From the NCBI RefSeq assembly GCF_012910705.2, contig NZ_WTVG02000037.1, positions 62,001 to 126,000 of the forward strand: 64,000 nt of DNA, read 5' to 3'. The notes beneath the pieces were generated by a model. That model was not told where the DNA came from. It did not search any database and saw only the letters and a list, made by a program, of their open reading frames with translations. A program made the position numbers and the translations under genes. Every line of letters begins with the position of its first letter. Position 1 is the stretch's first letter. This DNA is from Aromatoleum anaerobium. Lineage in GTDB: Bacteria; Pseudomonadota; Gammaproteobacteria; Burkholderiales; Rhodocyclaceae. Below are positions 11,301 to 19,537 of the stretch, in pieces.

Positions 11301-11517
11301 TCGAGGTCGTCAGCGGATAGGTCACCTGGTCCTCGACGACCTGCGGCGCCTGGCCGGGGAAGTCGGTGAACACGATCACCTGCACGTCCGACAGGTCCGG
11401 CAGCGCGTCGAGCGGCGTGTTCTTCACCGCGTACAGCCCGCCGCCGATGACGAACAGCGTCGCGAGCAGCACGAGGAAGACGTTCTTCGCGGACCAGTCG
11501 ATGAGGCGGTCGAGCAT
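8344..11517 (-). CDS. cusA: Copper/silver RND efflux pump CusA
   Basis: Inner-membrane RND pump of 1057 residues. The fourth transmembrane segment SLGGIAIAIGAMVDAAIVMI is the HME4 (Cu/Ag) signature. The three methionines corresponding to the Cu(I) triad of E. coli CusA are in place: one in LFYMPAALPGMS, one in DWRPGMTTDRL and one in RLDMLATGIRTPIG. It exports Cu(I)/Ag(I) taken from the periplasm and delivered by CusB/CusF. The start MLDRLIDWSAKN lies 1 bp after the cusB stop, so cusC-cusB-cusA read as one unit, and the next gene overlaps its stop codon. Confidence 0.94.
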   Translation of the reverse strand: MLDRLIDWSAKNVFLVLLATLFVIGGGLYAVKNTPLDALPDLSDVQVIVFTDFPGQAPQVVEDQVTYPLTTSMLAVPRAKVVRGFSMFGASYVYVIFEDGTDIYWARSRVLEYLSSVAGRLPQGVAPQIGPDATGVGWVYQYAVTGKNLSLAETRSLQDWYIRYQLTKAGGVSEVASVGGFVREYQVTVDPHRLATFGLALDDVSRVIRESNRDVGGRVVEMAEKEYMVRGRGYLRGADDIANLVLKTEGGTPVRVADIGRVELVPAERRGIAELNGEGEVASGIVMARFGQNALDVIANVKAKIAEIAPGLPEGAEIVPVYDRSTLIERAIANLKWTLLEESLIVAAVCVIFLLHVRSAFVAIITLPLGILIAFIAMRFLDLGSNIMSLGGIAIAIGAMVDAAIVMIENAHKRLEHLPEGATQADRTHTIIRACKEVGPALFFSLLIITVSFLPVFTLEGQEGRMFSPLAFTKTFAMAGAAILSVTLVPVLMLFFVRGRILPEAKNPVNRFLIWVYRPIIRGVMRHKVLTLVAAVAAMAVTVFPARQLGSEFMPTLNEGTLFYMPAALPGMSVTEAGRLLATTNRIIKTFPEVESVYGKAGRALSATDPAPLEMFETVVNLKPQTDWRPGMTTDRLIAEMDAALKFPGVANSWTMPIKARLDMLATGIRTPIGVKVFGNDLATIEQVAKQVEAAVRNVPGASSAYAERVSGGYYLDIVPRRDQLARYGLTVNALQEVVATALGGDMVTTAVEGLERYNVTVRYPRGLRDDPQRIAAEVYVPTTSGPIPLGQLADVRLTRGSPGIRTENALLAAYVYVDTRDADLGAFVKRAQQAVAGEVTFPPGYYATWSGQFEYMERAKEKMKVVLPLTLGLIFVLLYLNFRRLTETLIVMLSVPFALVGGVWLMWWLGYQMSVAVAVGFIALAGVAAETGVVMLIYLDHAWEAIRAKRLAEGREPTVADLYEAIMEGAVERVRPKMMTVIAIMAGLLPIMWGTGTGSEVMSRIAAPMVGGMISSTVLTLGVIPALYALVKQWQLRRELQSGAGAPVAAPAVTSR

Positions 11518-11518
11518 G

Positions 11519-13075
11519 TCAGTGGCTCCCGTGTCCGTTCGCGGCCGCCGGTTTCGCCCCGTTCGCCTTCTCGACTTTCGTGACGACGAATTCGCCGGGT
11601 TGGCGCTGCTCGAACTCGAATCGAACCGGCGTGCCGGGCGCGAGGTCGGCGACGAGCTCGGGCGACGCCACCGCGAAGTCCATCGTCATCGCCGGCCATT
11701 GCAGCGCGGGGATGTCGCCGTGCGTCAGCGTGACGGTGTTCGTCGCCGGATCGACGGCGTCGAACGTTCCTTCGGCCTCGTACGTTGCCGGCGCTGCGGC
11801 CGGGGCCGGGGCGGCGTCAGTCAGGTTCGACAGCGCGGCCTTCAGCTGGCTTTCGGAGTCGATGAGGAAGTTCGCCGACGTCACGACGCGGTCGCCGGCC
11901 TCGACGCCTTCGAGCACTTCGACGTGCTCCGTGCCGCGCTCGCCCAGGCGCACCGGCTGTGGCTTGAAGCGGCCTTCGTCGAGCGCGATCAGCACGACCT
12001 GGCGCACCCCGTCGTCGATGACCGCGGACGTCGGCACGGTCACGCGCGGTGTCGGCGAGCCGGACGCGAGCTCGACGTGCGCAAACATGCCCGGGCGCAG
12101 CAGGCCTTCGCGGTTGTCCAGTTCGAGGCGGATGCGGGTGCTGCGCGTCTCGACGTTCAGCGTCGGGTAGAGATAGCCGATTTTCGCGTCGAAGCGGCGG
12201 TCCGGGAAGGCGTCGAGCGTTACGCTCGCCGGCTGGCCGACGCGCACGCGCGCGAGGTCGCGCTCGAAGATGTCGGCGATGACCCACACTTTCGCCAGGT
12301 CGGCGATGCGATAGACCGCTTCGCCGGGCATGAAGCGCGCGCCCTGCACCGCGTTCTTCTCGAGCACGACGCCGTTCGCCGGCGAATGGAAAGTCTGGCG
12401 CTGCGCGATCTCGCTGCCACGCGGCATGCCGACCTGCCAGTTCTGCAGGCGCTCGCGCGTCGCGTTGGCGAGCCGGCGCGCCGCTTCCGATGCGATCGGG
12501 TCGGTGGCGGCACTGTCGCGCTGTAGCCGCTCGGCGATGCGCAGTTCCTCGCTGGCCGACAGCAGCTCGGGGCTGTAGATCGTGAACAGCGGCTGGCCGC
12601 GGCGCACCGGGTCGCCGACCGCATTGACGTGCAGGCGCTCGATCCAGCCTTCGAAGCGTGGCGCGACGTCGACGACCGCGCGCTCGTTGAGCTCGACGCG
12701 CCCGACCGCGCGCACTGCGGCCCCGACGACGCGCATCTCGGCGACGGCGGTCTTCACGCCGAGCGTCTGTACGCGCGCCGGGCTGACGACGACGGCGCCG
12801 CTGTCGTCGGGCTTGTCGTCGGCATAGACCGGGAGGTAGTCCATGCCCATCGAGTCCTTCTTCGGCACCGGTGAGGTGTCGGGCAGGCCCATCGGGTTGC
12901 GGTAATAGAGGATCTGGCGTTCGCTGCCGGCGCCTGCGGCCGTGCTTTCGGCGGCCGTCGTGGTGCCGCCGGCCGCGGGAGCAGGGTCGGCGCGGCGGCT
13001 GCCCGCCCAGTAGCCGGTGCCGAGCGCGAGCGCGACGGCGACCGCCGCGAGGGAAAGTCGTACGGCGGGCTTCAC
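11519..13075 (-). CDS. cusB: CusB adaptor with a fused C-terminal CusF-like domain
   Basis: Periplasmic adaptor of 518 residues, longer than usual. GTG start at 13075 with AGGAGA 6 bp upstream, overlapping the cusC stop (GTGA). Domains: membrane anchor (about 1-25); heavy-metal-binding motif YYRNPMGLPDTSPVPKKDSM (residues about 60-80) with Met/Tyr ligands as in CusB N-termini; lipoyl, hairpin and beta-barrel domains (about 95-400); and a C-terminal CusF fold (about 425-505). The last keeps all CusF Cu(I) ligands: His in LTHGD, Trp in LQWPAMTMDF and the two Met residues after it. The fusion would tether a copper chaperone to the pump; a separate CusF is also encoded upstream. Confidence 0.92.
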   Translation of the reverse strand: MKPAVRLSLAAVAVALALGTGYWAGSRRADPAPAAGGTTTAAESTAAGAGSERQILYYRNPMGLPDTSPVPKKDSMGMDYLPVYADDKPDDSGAVVVSPARVQTLGVKTAVAEMRVVGAAVRAVGRVELNERAVVDVAPRFEGWIERLHVNAVGDPVRRGQPLFTIYSPELLSASEELRIAERLQRDSAATDPIASEAARRLANATRERLQNWQVGMPRGSEIAQRQTFHSPANGVVLEKNAVQGARFMPGEAVYRIADLAKVWVIADIFERDLARVRVGQPASVTLDAFPDRRFDAKIGYLYPTLNVETRSTRIRLELDNREGLLRPGMFAHVELASGSPTPRVTVPTSAVIDDGVRQVVLIALDEGRFKPQPVRLGERGTEHVEVLEGVEAGDRVVTSANFLIDSESQLKAALSNLTDAAPAPAAAPATYEAEGTFDAVDPATNTVTLTHGDIPALQWPAMTMDFAVASPELVADLAPGTPVRFEFEQRQPGEFVVTKVEKANGAKPAAANGHGSH

Positions 13076-14376
13076 GGCTGTTCTCCTGCAAGTTTTTCGA
13101 TTTCGGCGAGCGCCAGGCGGGTGTCCACGTCGGCTTGCAGCAGCGCCATGCGCGTATCGACGAGCTGGCGCTCGGCTTCGAGCACGGTGTCGAAGTCGAC
13201 GCGCCCCGTCGAGAACGCGGCACGGGTCGCGTCGCGCGTCGCTTCGGCCTGCGGCGTCAGCGTGCCGCGCAGGAGCTGCAGCGTCTCGTGGCCGCTGGTG
13301 AACGCGGCGTACGCGCTGCCGAGCTCGCCGAGGAGCCGCGCTTCGGCCGCAGCGCGCCTCTGGTCGGCGGCGGTGACCATCAGCGCCGCCTCGCGCTCGC
13401 GGGCGCGCCGCGCCGACTGCTGCAGCGGGATCATGACTTCGAACATCACGTCCCACGAACCTTCGCCGCCGCGCGGGCGGTTGTTCGTCAGCCCGACGCT
13501 GAAGTCCGGGTAGCGGTCGCGCCACGTGCGGTCGCGTTCGAAGCGTGCCGCGTCGATGCCGCGCGCTTCGGCGGCGATCGCCGGATGGGTCGCGCGCGTG
13601 CGTTCGACGAGAGGCGCGAGGGCGACCGCCTGCGGCAGCGGCGGCGGTTCCTGCGGCGCCGCGAGGGCGCTGCCGGGCGCGCGGCCGAGCAGCGCGTTCA
13701 GTGCCGACGCCGTGCCGCGGCGGCGCTGTTCGACGCCGACGAGCGCGAGCCGCTGCGACGTGATCTCGCGCTGCGCGCGCAGCACCGCCTGCTGCGGCAG
13801 CAGGCCGAGGCGGTAGCGCGACAGCGTGATCTCCTCGAGGCTCTGCAGCAGCGCCAGCGCGTCGCGATTGAGCCCCGCTTCGCGGTCGGCAGCGTAATAG
13901 CGCAGCCACGCCGCCTTGATCTCGGCAGCCATGTTCGCCCACGCCGCGTCGCGGGCCGCCTCTGCCTGGTCCGCGCGGGCGCCCGCCGCGCGCTCGGCGA
14001 GCTCGCGTTTGCCCCACGCCGGCAGCGGCTGGATGACGCGGTAGCGGGTTTCGCCGACTTCGCCCGGCACGAGCGTCGTCGGGCCGCCGCGCATGCGGTT
14101 CGTGAAGTCCATCAGCTCGACCTGGAAGCTCGGGTCGGGCAGCGCGCCGGCGGGCTCGACCCGTTCGCGGGCGGCATCCGCTTCGGCGCGGTCGACGGCA
14201 AAGGCCGGGTTGTTCACGCGGGCGTATTCGATCAGGCCGGCGAGGTCGGCGCCGAGGGGCGGCGCAGCGGCAGCGGGCGGCGTGGCGTCCTGCGCGTGGC
14301 CGAAGGCGCTCGCCGCGAGCACGGCGATGCCCGCGGCCAGACGCAGGGAACGCAGGCCGGCGATAAGCGGTTTCAT
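13072..14376 (-). CDS. cusC: Outer-membrane efflux channel CusC-like
   Basis: TolC-family outer-membrane protein of 434 residues. The start at 14376 opens a signal peptide (MKPLIAGLRSLRLAAGIAVL, cleaved near FGHAQ). Two OEP repeats are visible; hallmarks are YARVNNPAF early, the strand YRVIQPLPAWGKRELAERAA, and a second repeat around ERTRATHPAIAAEARGID. It overlaps cusB by four bases and lies about 150 bp after cusF. It supplies the channel for CusBA and is a different protein from the CzcC-like one downstream. The symbol is by position; the sequence is of the general family. Confidence 0.86.
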   Translation of the reverse strand: MKPLIAGLRSLRLAAGIAVLAASAFGHAQDATPPAAAAPPLGADLAGLIEYARVNNPAFAVDRAEADAARERVEPAGALPDPSFQVELMDFTNRMRGGPTTLVPGEVGETRYRVIQPLPAWGKRELAERAAGARADQAEAARDAAWANMAAEIKAAWLRYYAADREAGLNRDALALLQSLEEITLSRYRLGLLPQQAVLRAQREITSQRLALVGVEQRRRGTASALNALLGRAPGSALAAPQEPPPLPQAVALAPLVERTRATHPAIAAEARGIDAARFERDRTWRDRYPDFSVGLTNNRPRGGEGSWDVMFEVMIPLQQSARRAREREAALMVTAADQRRAAAEARLLGELGSAYAAFTSGHETLQLLRGTLTPQAEATRDATRAAFSTGRVDFDTVLEAERQLVDTRMALLQADVDTRLALAEIEKLAGEQP

Positions 14377-14528
14377 CGGATGTCCGGAAAAAGTGGGGGT
14401 GGCCGGAGCCGGTGGACGGGGAAGGTGACCGGGCGAAACGGCGGGTCGAGCGAGCCGCAGCCGCAACGCCGTCCGGCTGCGGCGCGTCACGCCTGTTTCG
14501 CCGTTATTTCTTCGCCCTTATTTGGCCC

Positions 14529-14888
14529 TTATTTCGCGATTTCCAGCTTCGTCACCGTGAACACCCCATCGACGCGCTGCGCGGCGAAGCGGATCCTGTC
14601 GCCCTCCCTGACCGCGTCGAGCATCGACGGGTCGGTCGCGCGAAAGGTCATCGTCATCGGCGGCATGCCCAGGTTCTCGAGCGGGCCGTGGCTGATGGTG
14701 ATCTTGCCGGCGGCCTTGTCGACTTTCTTGACGGTGCCTTCCGACAACGGAGCTTTCGCGTCGGCGACAGGCATCGCGGCGCCGTGAGCGGCATCGTGTC
14801 CGTGCCCGCTCATCGCAAAAGCCGGACCGGCAGCGGCGAGCGTGGCGAGGAGGGCGAACGTGGCGAGGGGGCAGGTGAGGGGCATCAT
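14529..14888 (-). CDS. cusF: Periplasmic copper chaperone CusF, with Met at the Trp position
   Basis: Small exported protein of 119 residues. Signal peptide 1-25 (ending AFA), a His-rich linker (MSGHGHDAAHG), then a CusF-type OB fold. The Cu(I) site is ISHGPLENLGMPPMTMTF: His and the two methionines of E. coli CusF are kept, but the position of its Trp44 is methionine. The CusF-like domain fused to CusB in this cluster keeps the Trp. AGGATC precedes two adjacent ATG codons at 14888 and 14885; either could be used. It is the first gene of the cus-czc cluster and has a cop-box-like motif 67 bp upstream. Confidence 0.88.
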   Translation of the reverse strand: MMPLTCPLATFALLATLAAAGPAFAMSGHGHDAAHGAAMPVADAKAPLSEGTVKKVDKAAGKITISHGPLENLGMPPMTMTFRATDPSMLDAVREGDRIRFAAQRVDGVFTVTKLEIAK

Positions 14889-15262
14889 GGATCCTGTGTT
14901 GCGGTGATTGGAATGAAGTATGAGGTCGTAATACCGACCGGAGGCTGACGGGGAGATTACATTTTTGTCAGCCGGGGCCGGGCCGCGAGGCAGCGAACCC
15001 GCGGCCGGCTGGCGGGAAGGAATATGCGATATGTGTGGATCGGCGCGTTCCATGCAGAAGGCGAATCTTTGTACAGGACGCTCCCGGTGTCGAGCGGAAC
15101 ATCGCCATTCCCCCGCCATTCCCATCGGCGCGCCCCCCCGTGAAAGGGGGCGCGCGGCCTGCCGGCGTGGGGCAAATTGTCGCTGTGGCGCGGCCCGGCC
15201 GGACCCTGCAGGGACGGCGCCGGCCCCGCGTCCGCAGGCGCAACGAACGAAGGAGACCTGGC
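14889..15262. other. Divergent intergenic region between cusF and the flavin monooxygenase gene
   Basis: 374 bp without a gene. It holds the cop-box-like motif described separately, inside a wider inverted repeat GGCTGAC (14943-14949) / GTCAGCC (14967-14973), and near the right end the ribosome site AAGGAGACC for the gene at 15263. The long antisense reading frames crossing it are shadows. Confidence 0.6.
14955..14971 (-). promoter_or_regulatory. cop-box-like motif upstream of cusF
   Basis: Plus-strand GATTACATTTTTGTCAG; the reverse complement CTGACAAAAATGTAATC fits the CopR cop box as I remember it. It lies 67-83 bp before the cusF start, a normal activator distance. The flanking GGAGGCTGACG is shared with the site at 848-864. 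It is the likely copper-responsive control site for the whole cus-czc cluster. Confidence 0.6.
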
Positions 15263-17578
15263 ATGCGCATCGTGTGTATCGGCGGCGGACCCGCAGGGCT
15301 GTATTTCGCGATCCTGATGAAGAAGCTGAACCCGGCGCACGAGATCGCCGTCGTCGAGCGCAACCGGCCGTACGACACGTTCGGCTGGGGTGTCGTGTTC
15401 TCGGATGCGACGATGGACAACATGTGCGAATGGGACCCGGCGACGGCCGATGCGATCCGCGTCGCGTTCAACCACTGGGACGACATCGAGCTGCATTTCA
15501 AAGGCCGCACGATCCGCAGCGGCGGCCACGGTTTCGTCGGCATCGGGCGCAAGAAGATGCTCAACATCCTGCAGGCGCGCTGCGAGGAACTCGGCGTCGA
15601 GCTGGTGTTCGACCGCGACGTCGAGTCGGACAGCGAGTTTCCCGACGCGGATCTCATCATCGCCTCCGACGGCATCAACTCGCGCATCCGCAACAAGTAC
15701 GCCGAAGTTTTCAAACCGGACATCGTCACGCGGCCGAACCGCTACATCTGGCTCGGCACGAACAAGCTCTTCGACGCGTTCACGTTCCTGTTCGAGAAGA
15801 CCGCGCACGGCTGGTTCCAGGCGCACGTCTACAAGTTCGACGACACCACGACGACTTTCATCGTCGAATGTCCCGAGCACGTCTGGAAAGCGCACGGGCT
15901 CGACCGTGCCGACCCGGAACAGTCGATCGCATTCTGCGAGAAACTGTTCGCGAAGCATCTCGACGGCCATCCGCTGATGACGAACGCGCGCCACCTGCGC
16001 GGCTCGGCGTGGCTGAACTTCCAGCGCGTCAAGTGCGAGCAGTGGCACCACGACAACGGCAGGAGCCACGTCGTGCTGATGGGCGACGCGGTGCATACCG
16101 CGCATTTCGCGATCGGCTCGGGCACCAAGCTCGCGATCGAGGACGCGATCGAGCTCACAAGGCTGTTCCGCGACGAAGGCGACACGGCGGACCACATCCC
16201 GGCAGTGCTCGCCCGCTATCAGGCAGCGCGCAACATCGATGTGCTGCGGCTGCAGAACGCCGCGTGGAACGCGATGGAATGGTTCGAGGTCTGCGATGCG
16301 CGCTACTGCGATACGCTCGAACCCGAGCAGTTCATGTACTCGATGCTGACGCGCTCGCAGCGCATCTCGCACGAGAACCTGCGCCTGCGCGACGCGGCTT
16401 GGCTCGAAGGCTACGAGCGCTGGTTCGCGAACAACGCGGGGCTGCCGACCACGGCCGGCGAGGCGCCGCCGCCGATGTTCACGCCCTTCACGCTGCGCGG
16501 CCTGACGCTCGCGAACCGCGTCGTGGTGTCGCCGATGGCGATGTACTCGGCCGACGACGGCAGCGCGAACGACTTCCACCTCGTGCATTTCGGCTCGCGC
16601 GCGCTCGGCGGCGCCGGGCTGCTGTATACCGAGATGACCTGCGTGTCGCCCGACGCGCGCATCACGCCGGGATGCGCCGGCCTGTACAAGCCCGAGCACG
16701 TCAATGCATGGAAGCGCGTCGTCGATTTCGTCCACGCGAATTCCGCCGCAAAGATGGGCATCCAGCTCGGCCACGCCGGCCGCAAGGGCGCGACGAAGCT
16801 CGCGTGGGAAGGCATCGACGAGCCGCTCGAAGCCGGCGGCTGGCCGCTGATGTCGGCGTCGCCGCTGCCGTACCTGCCGCATTCGCAAGTGCCGCGCGAG
16901 ATGACGCGCGACGACATGGAGCGCGTGCGCGACGACTTCGTGCGCGCGACGAAAATGGCTGCCGAGGCCGGCTTCGACATCCTCGAGCTGCACTGCGCGC
17001 ACGGCTACCTGTTGTCGAGCTTCCTGTCGCCGCTGACGAACCGGCGCCGCGACGAATTCGGCGGCGGACACGCGAACCGCGCGCGCTTCCCGCTCGAAGT
17101 GTTCCGCGCGATGCGCGCAGTGTGGCCTTCGAGCCGCCCGATGTCGGTGCGCCTGTCGTGCCATGACTGGTTCCCCGGCGGCAACACCGCCGACGACGCG
17201 GTCGAGTTCGCGCGTCTCTTCAAGGACGCCGGCGCCGACCTCATCGACTGCTCGTCGGGCCAGGTGTGGAAAGGCGACCGGCCGGTCTATGGACGCATGT
17301 ACCAGACGCCGTTCGCCGACCGTATCCGCAACGAAGCCGGCATCCCGACCGTCGCTGTCGGCGCGATCTACGAGGCCGACCACGCGAACAGCATCATCGC
17401 CGCGGGCCGCGCAGATTTGTGCGCCGTCGCGCGCCCGCACCTCGCCGATCCGGCCTGGACGCTGCATGAAGCGGCGAAGATCGGCTTCGGCGACGTCGCA
17501 TGGCCGAAGCAGTATCTGTCCGCGCGCAGCCAGTACGAGACGAATCTGCGGCGCGAGGGGGCAGCGCCGGGCAAGTGA
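15263..17578 (+). CDS. Bifunctional salicylyl-CoA 5-hydroxylase / 2-aminobenzoyl-CoA monooxygenase-reductase type flavoprotein
   Basis: Two-domain flavoprotein of 771 residues. Residues 1-380 are a group A FAD monooxygenase: [20 protein letters not shown] (dinucleotide fold), [16 protein letters not shown] (DG motif) and [17 protein letters not shown] (GD motif). Residues about 405-771 are an old-yellow-enzyme FMN domain: [20 protein letters not shown], then [31 protein letters not shown] and a C-terminal FMN-phosphate loop. Known relatives hydroxylate salicylyl-CoA or 2-aminobenzoyl-CoA in aerobic CoA-dependent aromatic degradation. The substrate cannot be set here because no CoA ligase is adjacent. 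The start follows AAGGAGACC by 6 bp; upstream frame is non-coding. Confidence 0.88.
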   Translation: MRIVCIGGGPAGLYFAILMKKLNPAHEIAVVERNRPYDTFGWGVVFSDATMDNMCEWDPATADAIRVAFNHWDDIELHFKGRTIRSGGHGFVGIGRKKMLNILQARCEELGVELVFDRDVESDSEFPDADLIIASDGINSRIRNKYAEVFKPDIVTRPNRYIWLGTNKLFDAFTFLFEKTAHGWFQAHVYKFDDTTTTFIVECPEHVWKAHGLDRADPEQSIAFCEKLFAKHLDGHPLMTNARHLRGSAWLNFQRVKCEQWHHDNGRSHVVLMGDAVHTAHFAIGSGTKLAIEDAIELTRLFRDEGDTADHIPAVLARYQAARNIDVLRLQNAAWNAMEWFEVCDARYCDTLEPEQFMYSMLTRSQRISHENLRLRDAAWLEGYERWFANNAGLPTTAGEAPPPMFTPFTLRGLTLANRVVVSPMAMYSADDGSANDFHLVHFGSRALGGAGLLYTEMTCVSPDARITPGCAGLYKPEHVNAWKRVVDFVHANSAAKMGIQLGHAGRKGATKLAWEGIDEPLEAGGWPLMSASPLPYLPHSQVPREMTRDDMERVRDDFVRATKMAAEAGFDILELHCAHGYLLSSFLSPLTNRRRDEFGGGHANRARFPLEVFRAMRAVWPSSRPMSVRLSCHDWFPGGNTADDAVEFARLFKDAGADLIDCSSGQVWKGDRPVYGRMYQTPFADRIRNEAGIPTVAVGAIYEADHANSIIAAGRADLCAVARPHLADPAWTLHEAAKIGFGDVAWPKQYLSARSQYETNLRREGAAPGK

Positions 17579-17757
17579 ACACCGGGTCGTTTGCATTGGG
17601 GGCACTCATTGCTACAACTTTCTCGTGCTGCTCGCCGAGATAGGTGTCTGGTAGACTTGTGACGATTTCGAGGCTGTTCTACCGGGTGCCTATTCCATGA
17701 CAGCCGAACTGCGGGTCATCACCTCCAGGCAAACCCCTTCCGCGCTGAATGGGTGAC

Positions 17758-18282
17758 ATGGCCAGCGAGCGCAAGGTCATCATCATCGCGGGGCCAAACG
17801 GCGCGGGCAAGACGACTTTCGCGCGAGAGTTTTTGCCCAATGAAGCGGGTTGCCCGGTGTTCGTGAACGCCGATCTGATTGCCGCCGGTCTGGCGCCCTT
17901 TGCGCCTGAAACGGCTGCAGTGCAAGCGGGGCGACTGATGTTGGAAGAGTTGAAGCGCCATTTTGCGGCACGCGAGAGTTTCGCTTTTGAAACTACGCTG
18001 TCAGGGCGTGGGTACCTCCGTCACATTGTGCGCTGGCAGTCCGCGGGCTATCGGGTGAAGCTCATTTTCTTGCAACTTGCTCAACCGGACGAGGCGGTTG
18101 CGCGTGTTGCCCAACGTGTGAAGCAGGGCGGACACAATATTCCCGAAGAGGTCATCCGGCGCCGGTTTGCAGCAGGGCTGGTTAATTTTTCCGAACACTA
18201 TGCCCCCCTGGTCGACGCGTGGGCGCTGTATGACAACTCCGGGCCCAGCCCGGTGCTGCTCGACTGGAGTGAAAAGCTATGA
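17758..18282 (+). CDS. Zeta-toxin-like P-loop ATPase/kinase
   Basis: P-loop protein of 174 residues. Walker A is IIIAGPNGAGKTTFAREFLP at the N-terminus; FAFETTLSGRGYLR and a C-terminal RFAAGLVNFSEHYAPLVD follow the pattern of the zeta-toxin/AAA_33 group, which phosphorylate small substrates such as UDP-sugars. An alternative start nine bases upstream (17749) is possible. A 19-codon frame beginning at 17697 ends inside the start region and may be a leader. The next gene overlaps its stop (ATGA). Whether it is a toxin is unproven; related proteins are also annotated only as ATPases. Confidence 0.78.
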   Translation: MASERKVIIIAGPNGAGKTTFAREFLPNEAGCPVFVNADLIAAGLAPFAPETAAVQAGRLMLEELKRHFAARESFAFETTLSGRGYLRHIVRWQSAGYRVKLIFLQLAQPDEAVARVAQRVKQGGHNIPEEVIRRRFAAGLVNFSEHYAPLVDAWALYDNSGPSPVLLDWSEKL

Positions 18283-18509
18283 ACGCATTGCCGATTTCTC
18301 AGGCACGCGACGCCGATTTGCGCTTCTCACAAAAAGCCCTGGAGCGGGCCGCGGCGCGCGCAAGCCAAATGGCTGCACAGACTGGAACCGCGTTGATCGT
18401 GTTTCGCAATGGACGGGTGGAGACCATCCAGCCGGCAGGAGGTCATGTGTCCATTCACACGCCCCGGACGGTGAAGGAGCCCGAATCCAACTACGGCGAC
18501 AAGTCATGA
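18279..18509 (+). CDS. Small partner of the zeta-like ATPase
   Basis: Protein of 76 residues translationally coupled to the upstream P-loop gene through an ATGA overlap. It has an Ala/Arg-rich helix (residues 18-34, QKALERAAARASQMAA) and a short strand LIVFRNGRVETI. The size and coupling suggest an antitoxin or regulatory partner, though epsilon antitoxins are normally encoded upstream of zeta. I do not recognise the family. Confidence 0.65.
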   Translation: MNALPISQARDADLRFSQKALERAAARASQMAAQTGTALIVFRNGRVETIQPAGGHVSIHTPRTVKEPESNYGDKS

Positions 18510-18725
18510 CTGCTTTCGCGTCAAGAAAGTGAGTTGGCGCGGGCAGGGAGCCGGTCTTGCTTCGGACGTGAGCCCGGGCACAGCACAAAACGCCGCTGGC
18601 CCGGTCTAACCGGACAGTTTTGCGTGCTGTGCCCGATGTAACCCGTTAACGCGGAGGAATTCCGACGTGACACCGGCGGCCGCGGGCAGCCCCGCGGGAT
18701 TCCTTCGCTCGCACCCGGGGGGTTC

Positions 18726-19535
18726 ATGACATATTGTGTCGCCATGCGTCTGGACGCAGGTCTGGTCTTTCTGTCCGACTCCCGTACCTATGCCGGCGTC
18801 GATCACATCAACACTTTCCGCAAGATGCATTTCTTCGAGCGCCACGGCGAGCGGGTGCTGGTGCTGATGACGGCGGGCAACCTGTCGATCAGCCAGTCCG
18901 TCGTCAACACGCTGCGCGAACGGATCGAATCGGGCGGGGGGAGGAACCTGTGCAACGTCCCGACCATGTTCGAGGCGGCCAAGCATGTCGGCGACTGCCT
19001 GCGCGAAGTCCACGCGCGTGATGCCGAATCGCTGAAGGAATTCGGCGTCGATTTTTCGGCCGGGCTGCTGCTCGGAGGCCAGATCCGGGGCGAGGAACCG
19101 CGCCTGTTCCAGCTCTATGCGGCCGGCAATTTCACCGAGGCGACGCAGGAGACGCCGTATTTCCAGATCGGCGAATCCAAGTACGGCAAGCCGATCATCG
19201 TGCGGATTATCACGCACACGACTTCGCTCGACGAAGCGGTGAAATGCGCGCTGGTATCGATGGATTCGAGCATCCGCTCGAACCTCTCGGTGGGCCTGCC
19301 GCTCGACTTGCTGGTCTATCAGCGCGACGCGCTGCGCGTCGGCCATTACTGTGTCATCCGCGAGGACAACGCCTATTTCGCGCTGATCCGCAAGCTCTGG
19401 AGCCAACGGCTGCGCGAGGCATTCGGCGCCCTGCCCGATCCGGACTGGGAGAATATCCAGCTCACCGCGGAAGCACTGCGGCAAAACACCTGCCTCAGCG
19501 CGCCGCGCAGCGAAAAACGCGAAGACGAAAGCTAG
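18726..19535 (+). CDS. Anbu-type proteasome-like peptidase
   Basis: Protein of 269 residues of the Anbu (ancestral beta subunit, BPH) family, Ntn-hydrolases related to HslV and the proteasome beta subunit. After removal of Met1 the new N-terminus is Thr (MTYCVAMRLDAGLVFLSDSR), the expected nucleophile; SDSRTYAGVDHINTFRKMHF carries the conserved Asp and Lys region. Anbu genes usually lie next to a transglutaminase-like protease, an ATP-grasp and an alpha-E protein; none is present here, so this copy is an orphan. It faces a convergent gene across a strong hairpin. Confidence 0.87.
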   Translation: MTYCVAMRLDAGLVFLSDSRTYAGVDHINTFRKMHFFERHGERVLVLMTAGNLSISQSVVNTLRERIESGGGRNLCNVPTMFEAAKHVGDCLREVHARDAESLKEFGVDFSAGLLLGGQIRGEEPRLFQLYAAGNFTEATQETPYFQIGESKYGKPIIVRIITHTTSLDEAVKCALVSMDSSIRSNLSVGLPLDLLVYQRDALRVGHYCVIREDNAYFALIRKLWSQRLREAFGALPDPDWENIQLTAEALRQNTCLSAPRSEKREDES

Positions 19536-19537
19536 GC

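Noticed and set aside
14957-17605. An 882-codon minus-strand frame opposite the monooxygenase gene
   Set aside because: Composition (His, Arg, Val repeats) is typical of an antisense shadow; the plus-strand protein has clear FAD and FMN motifs throughout.
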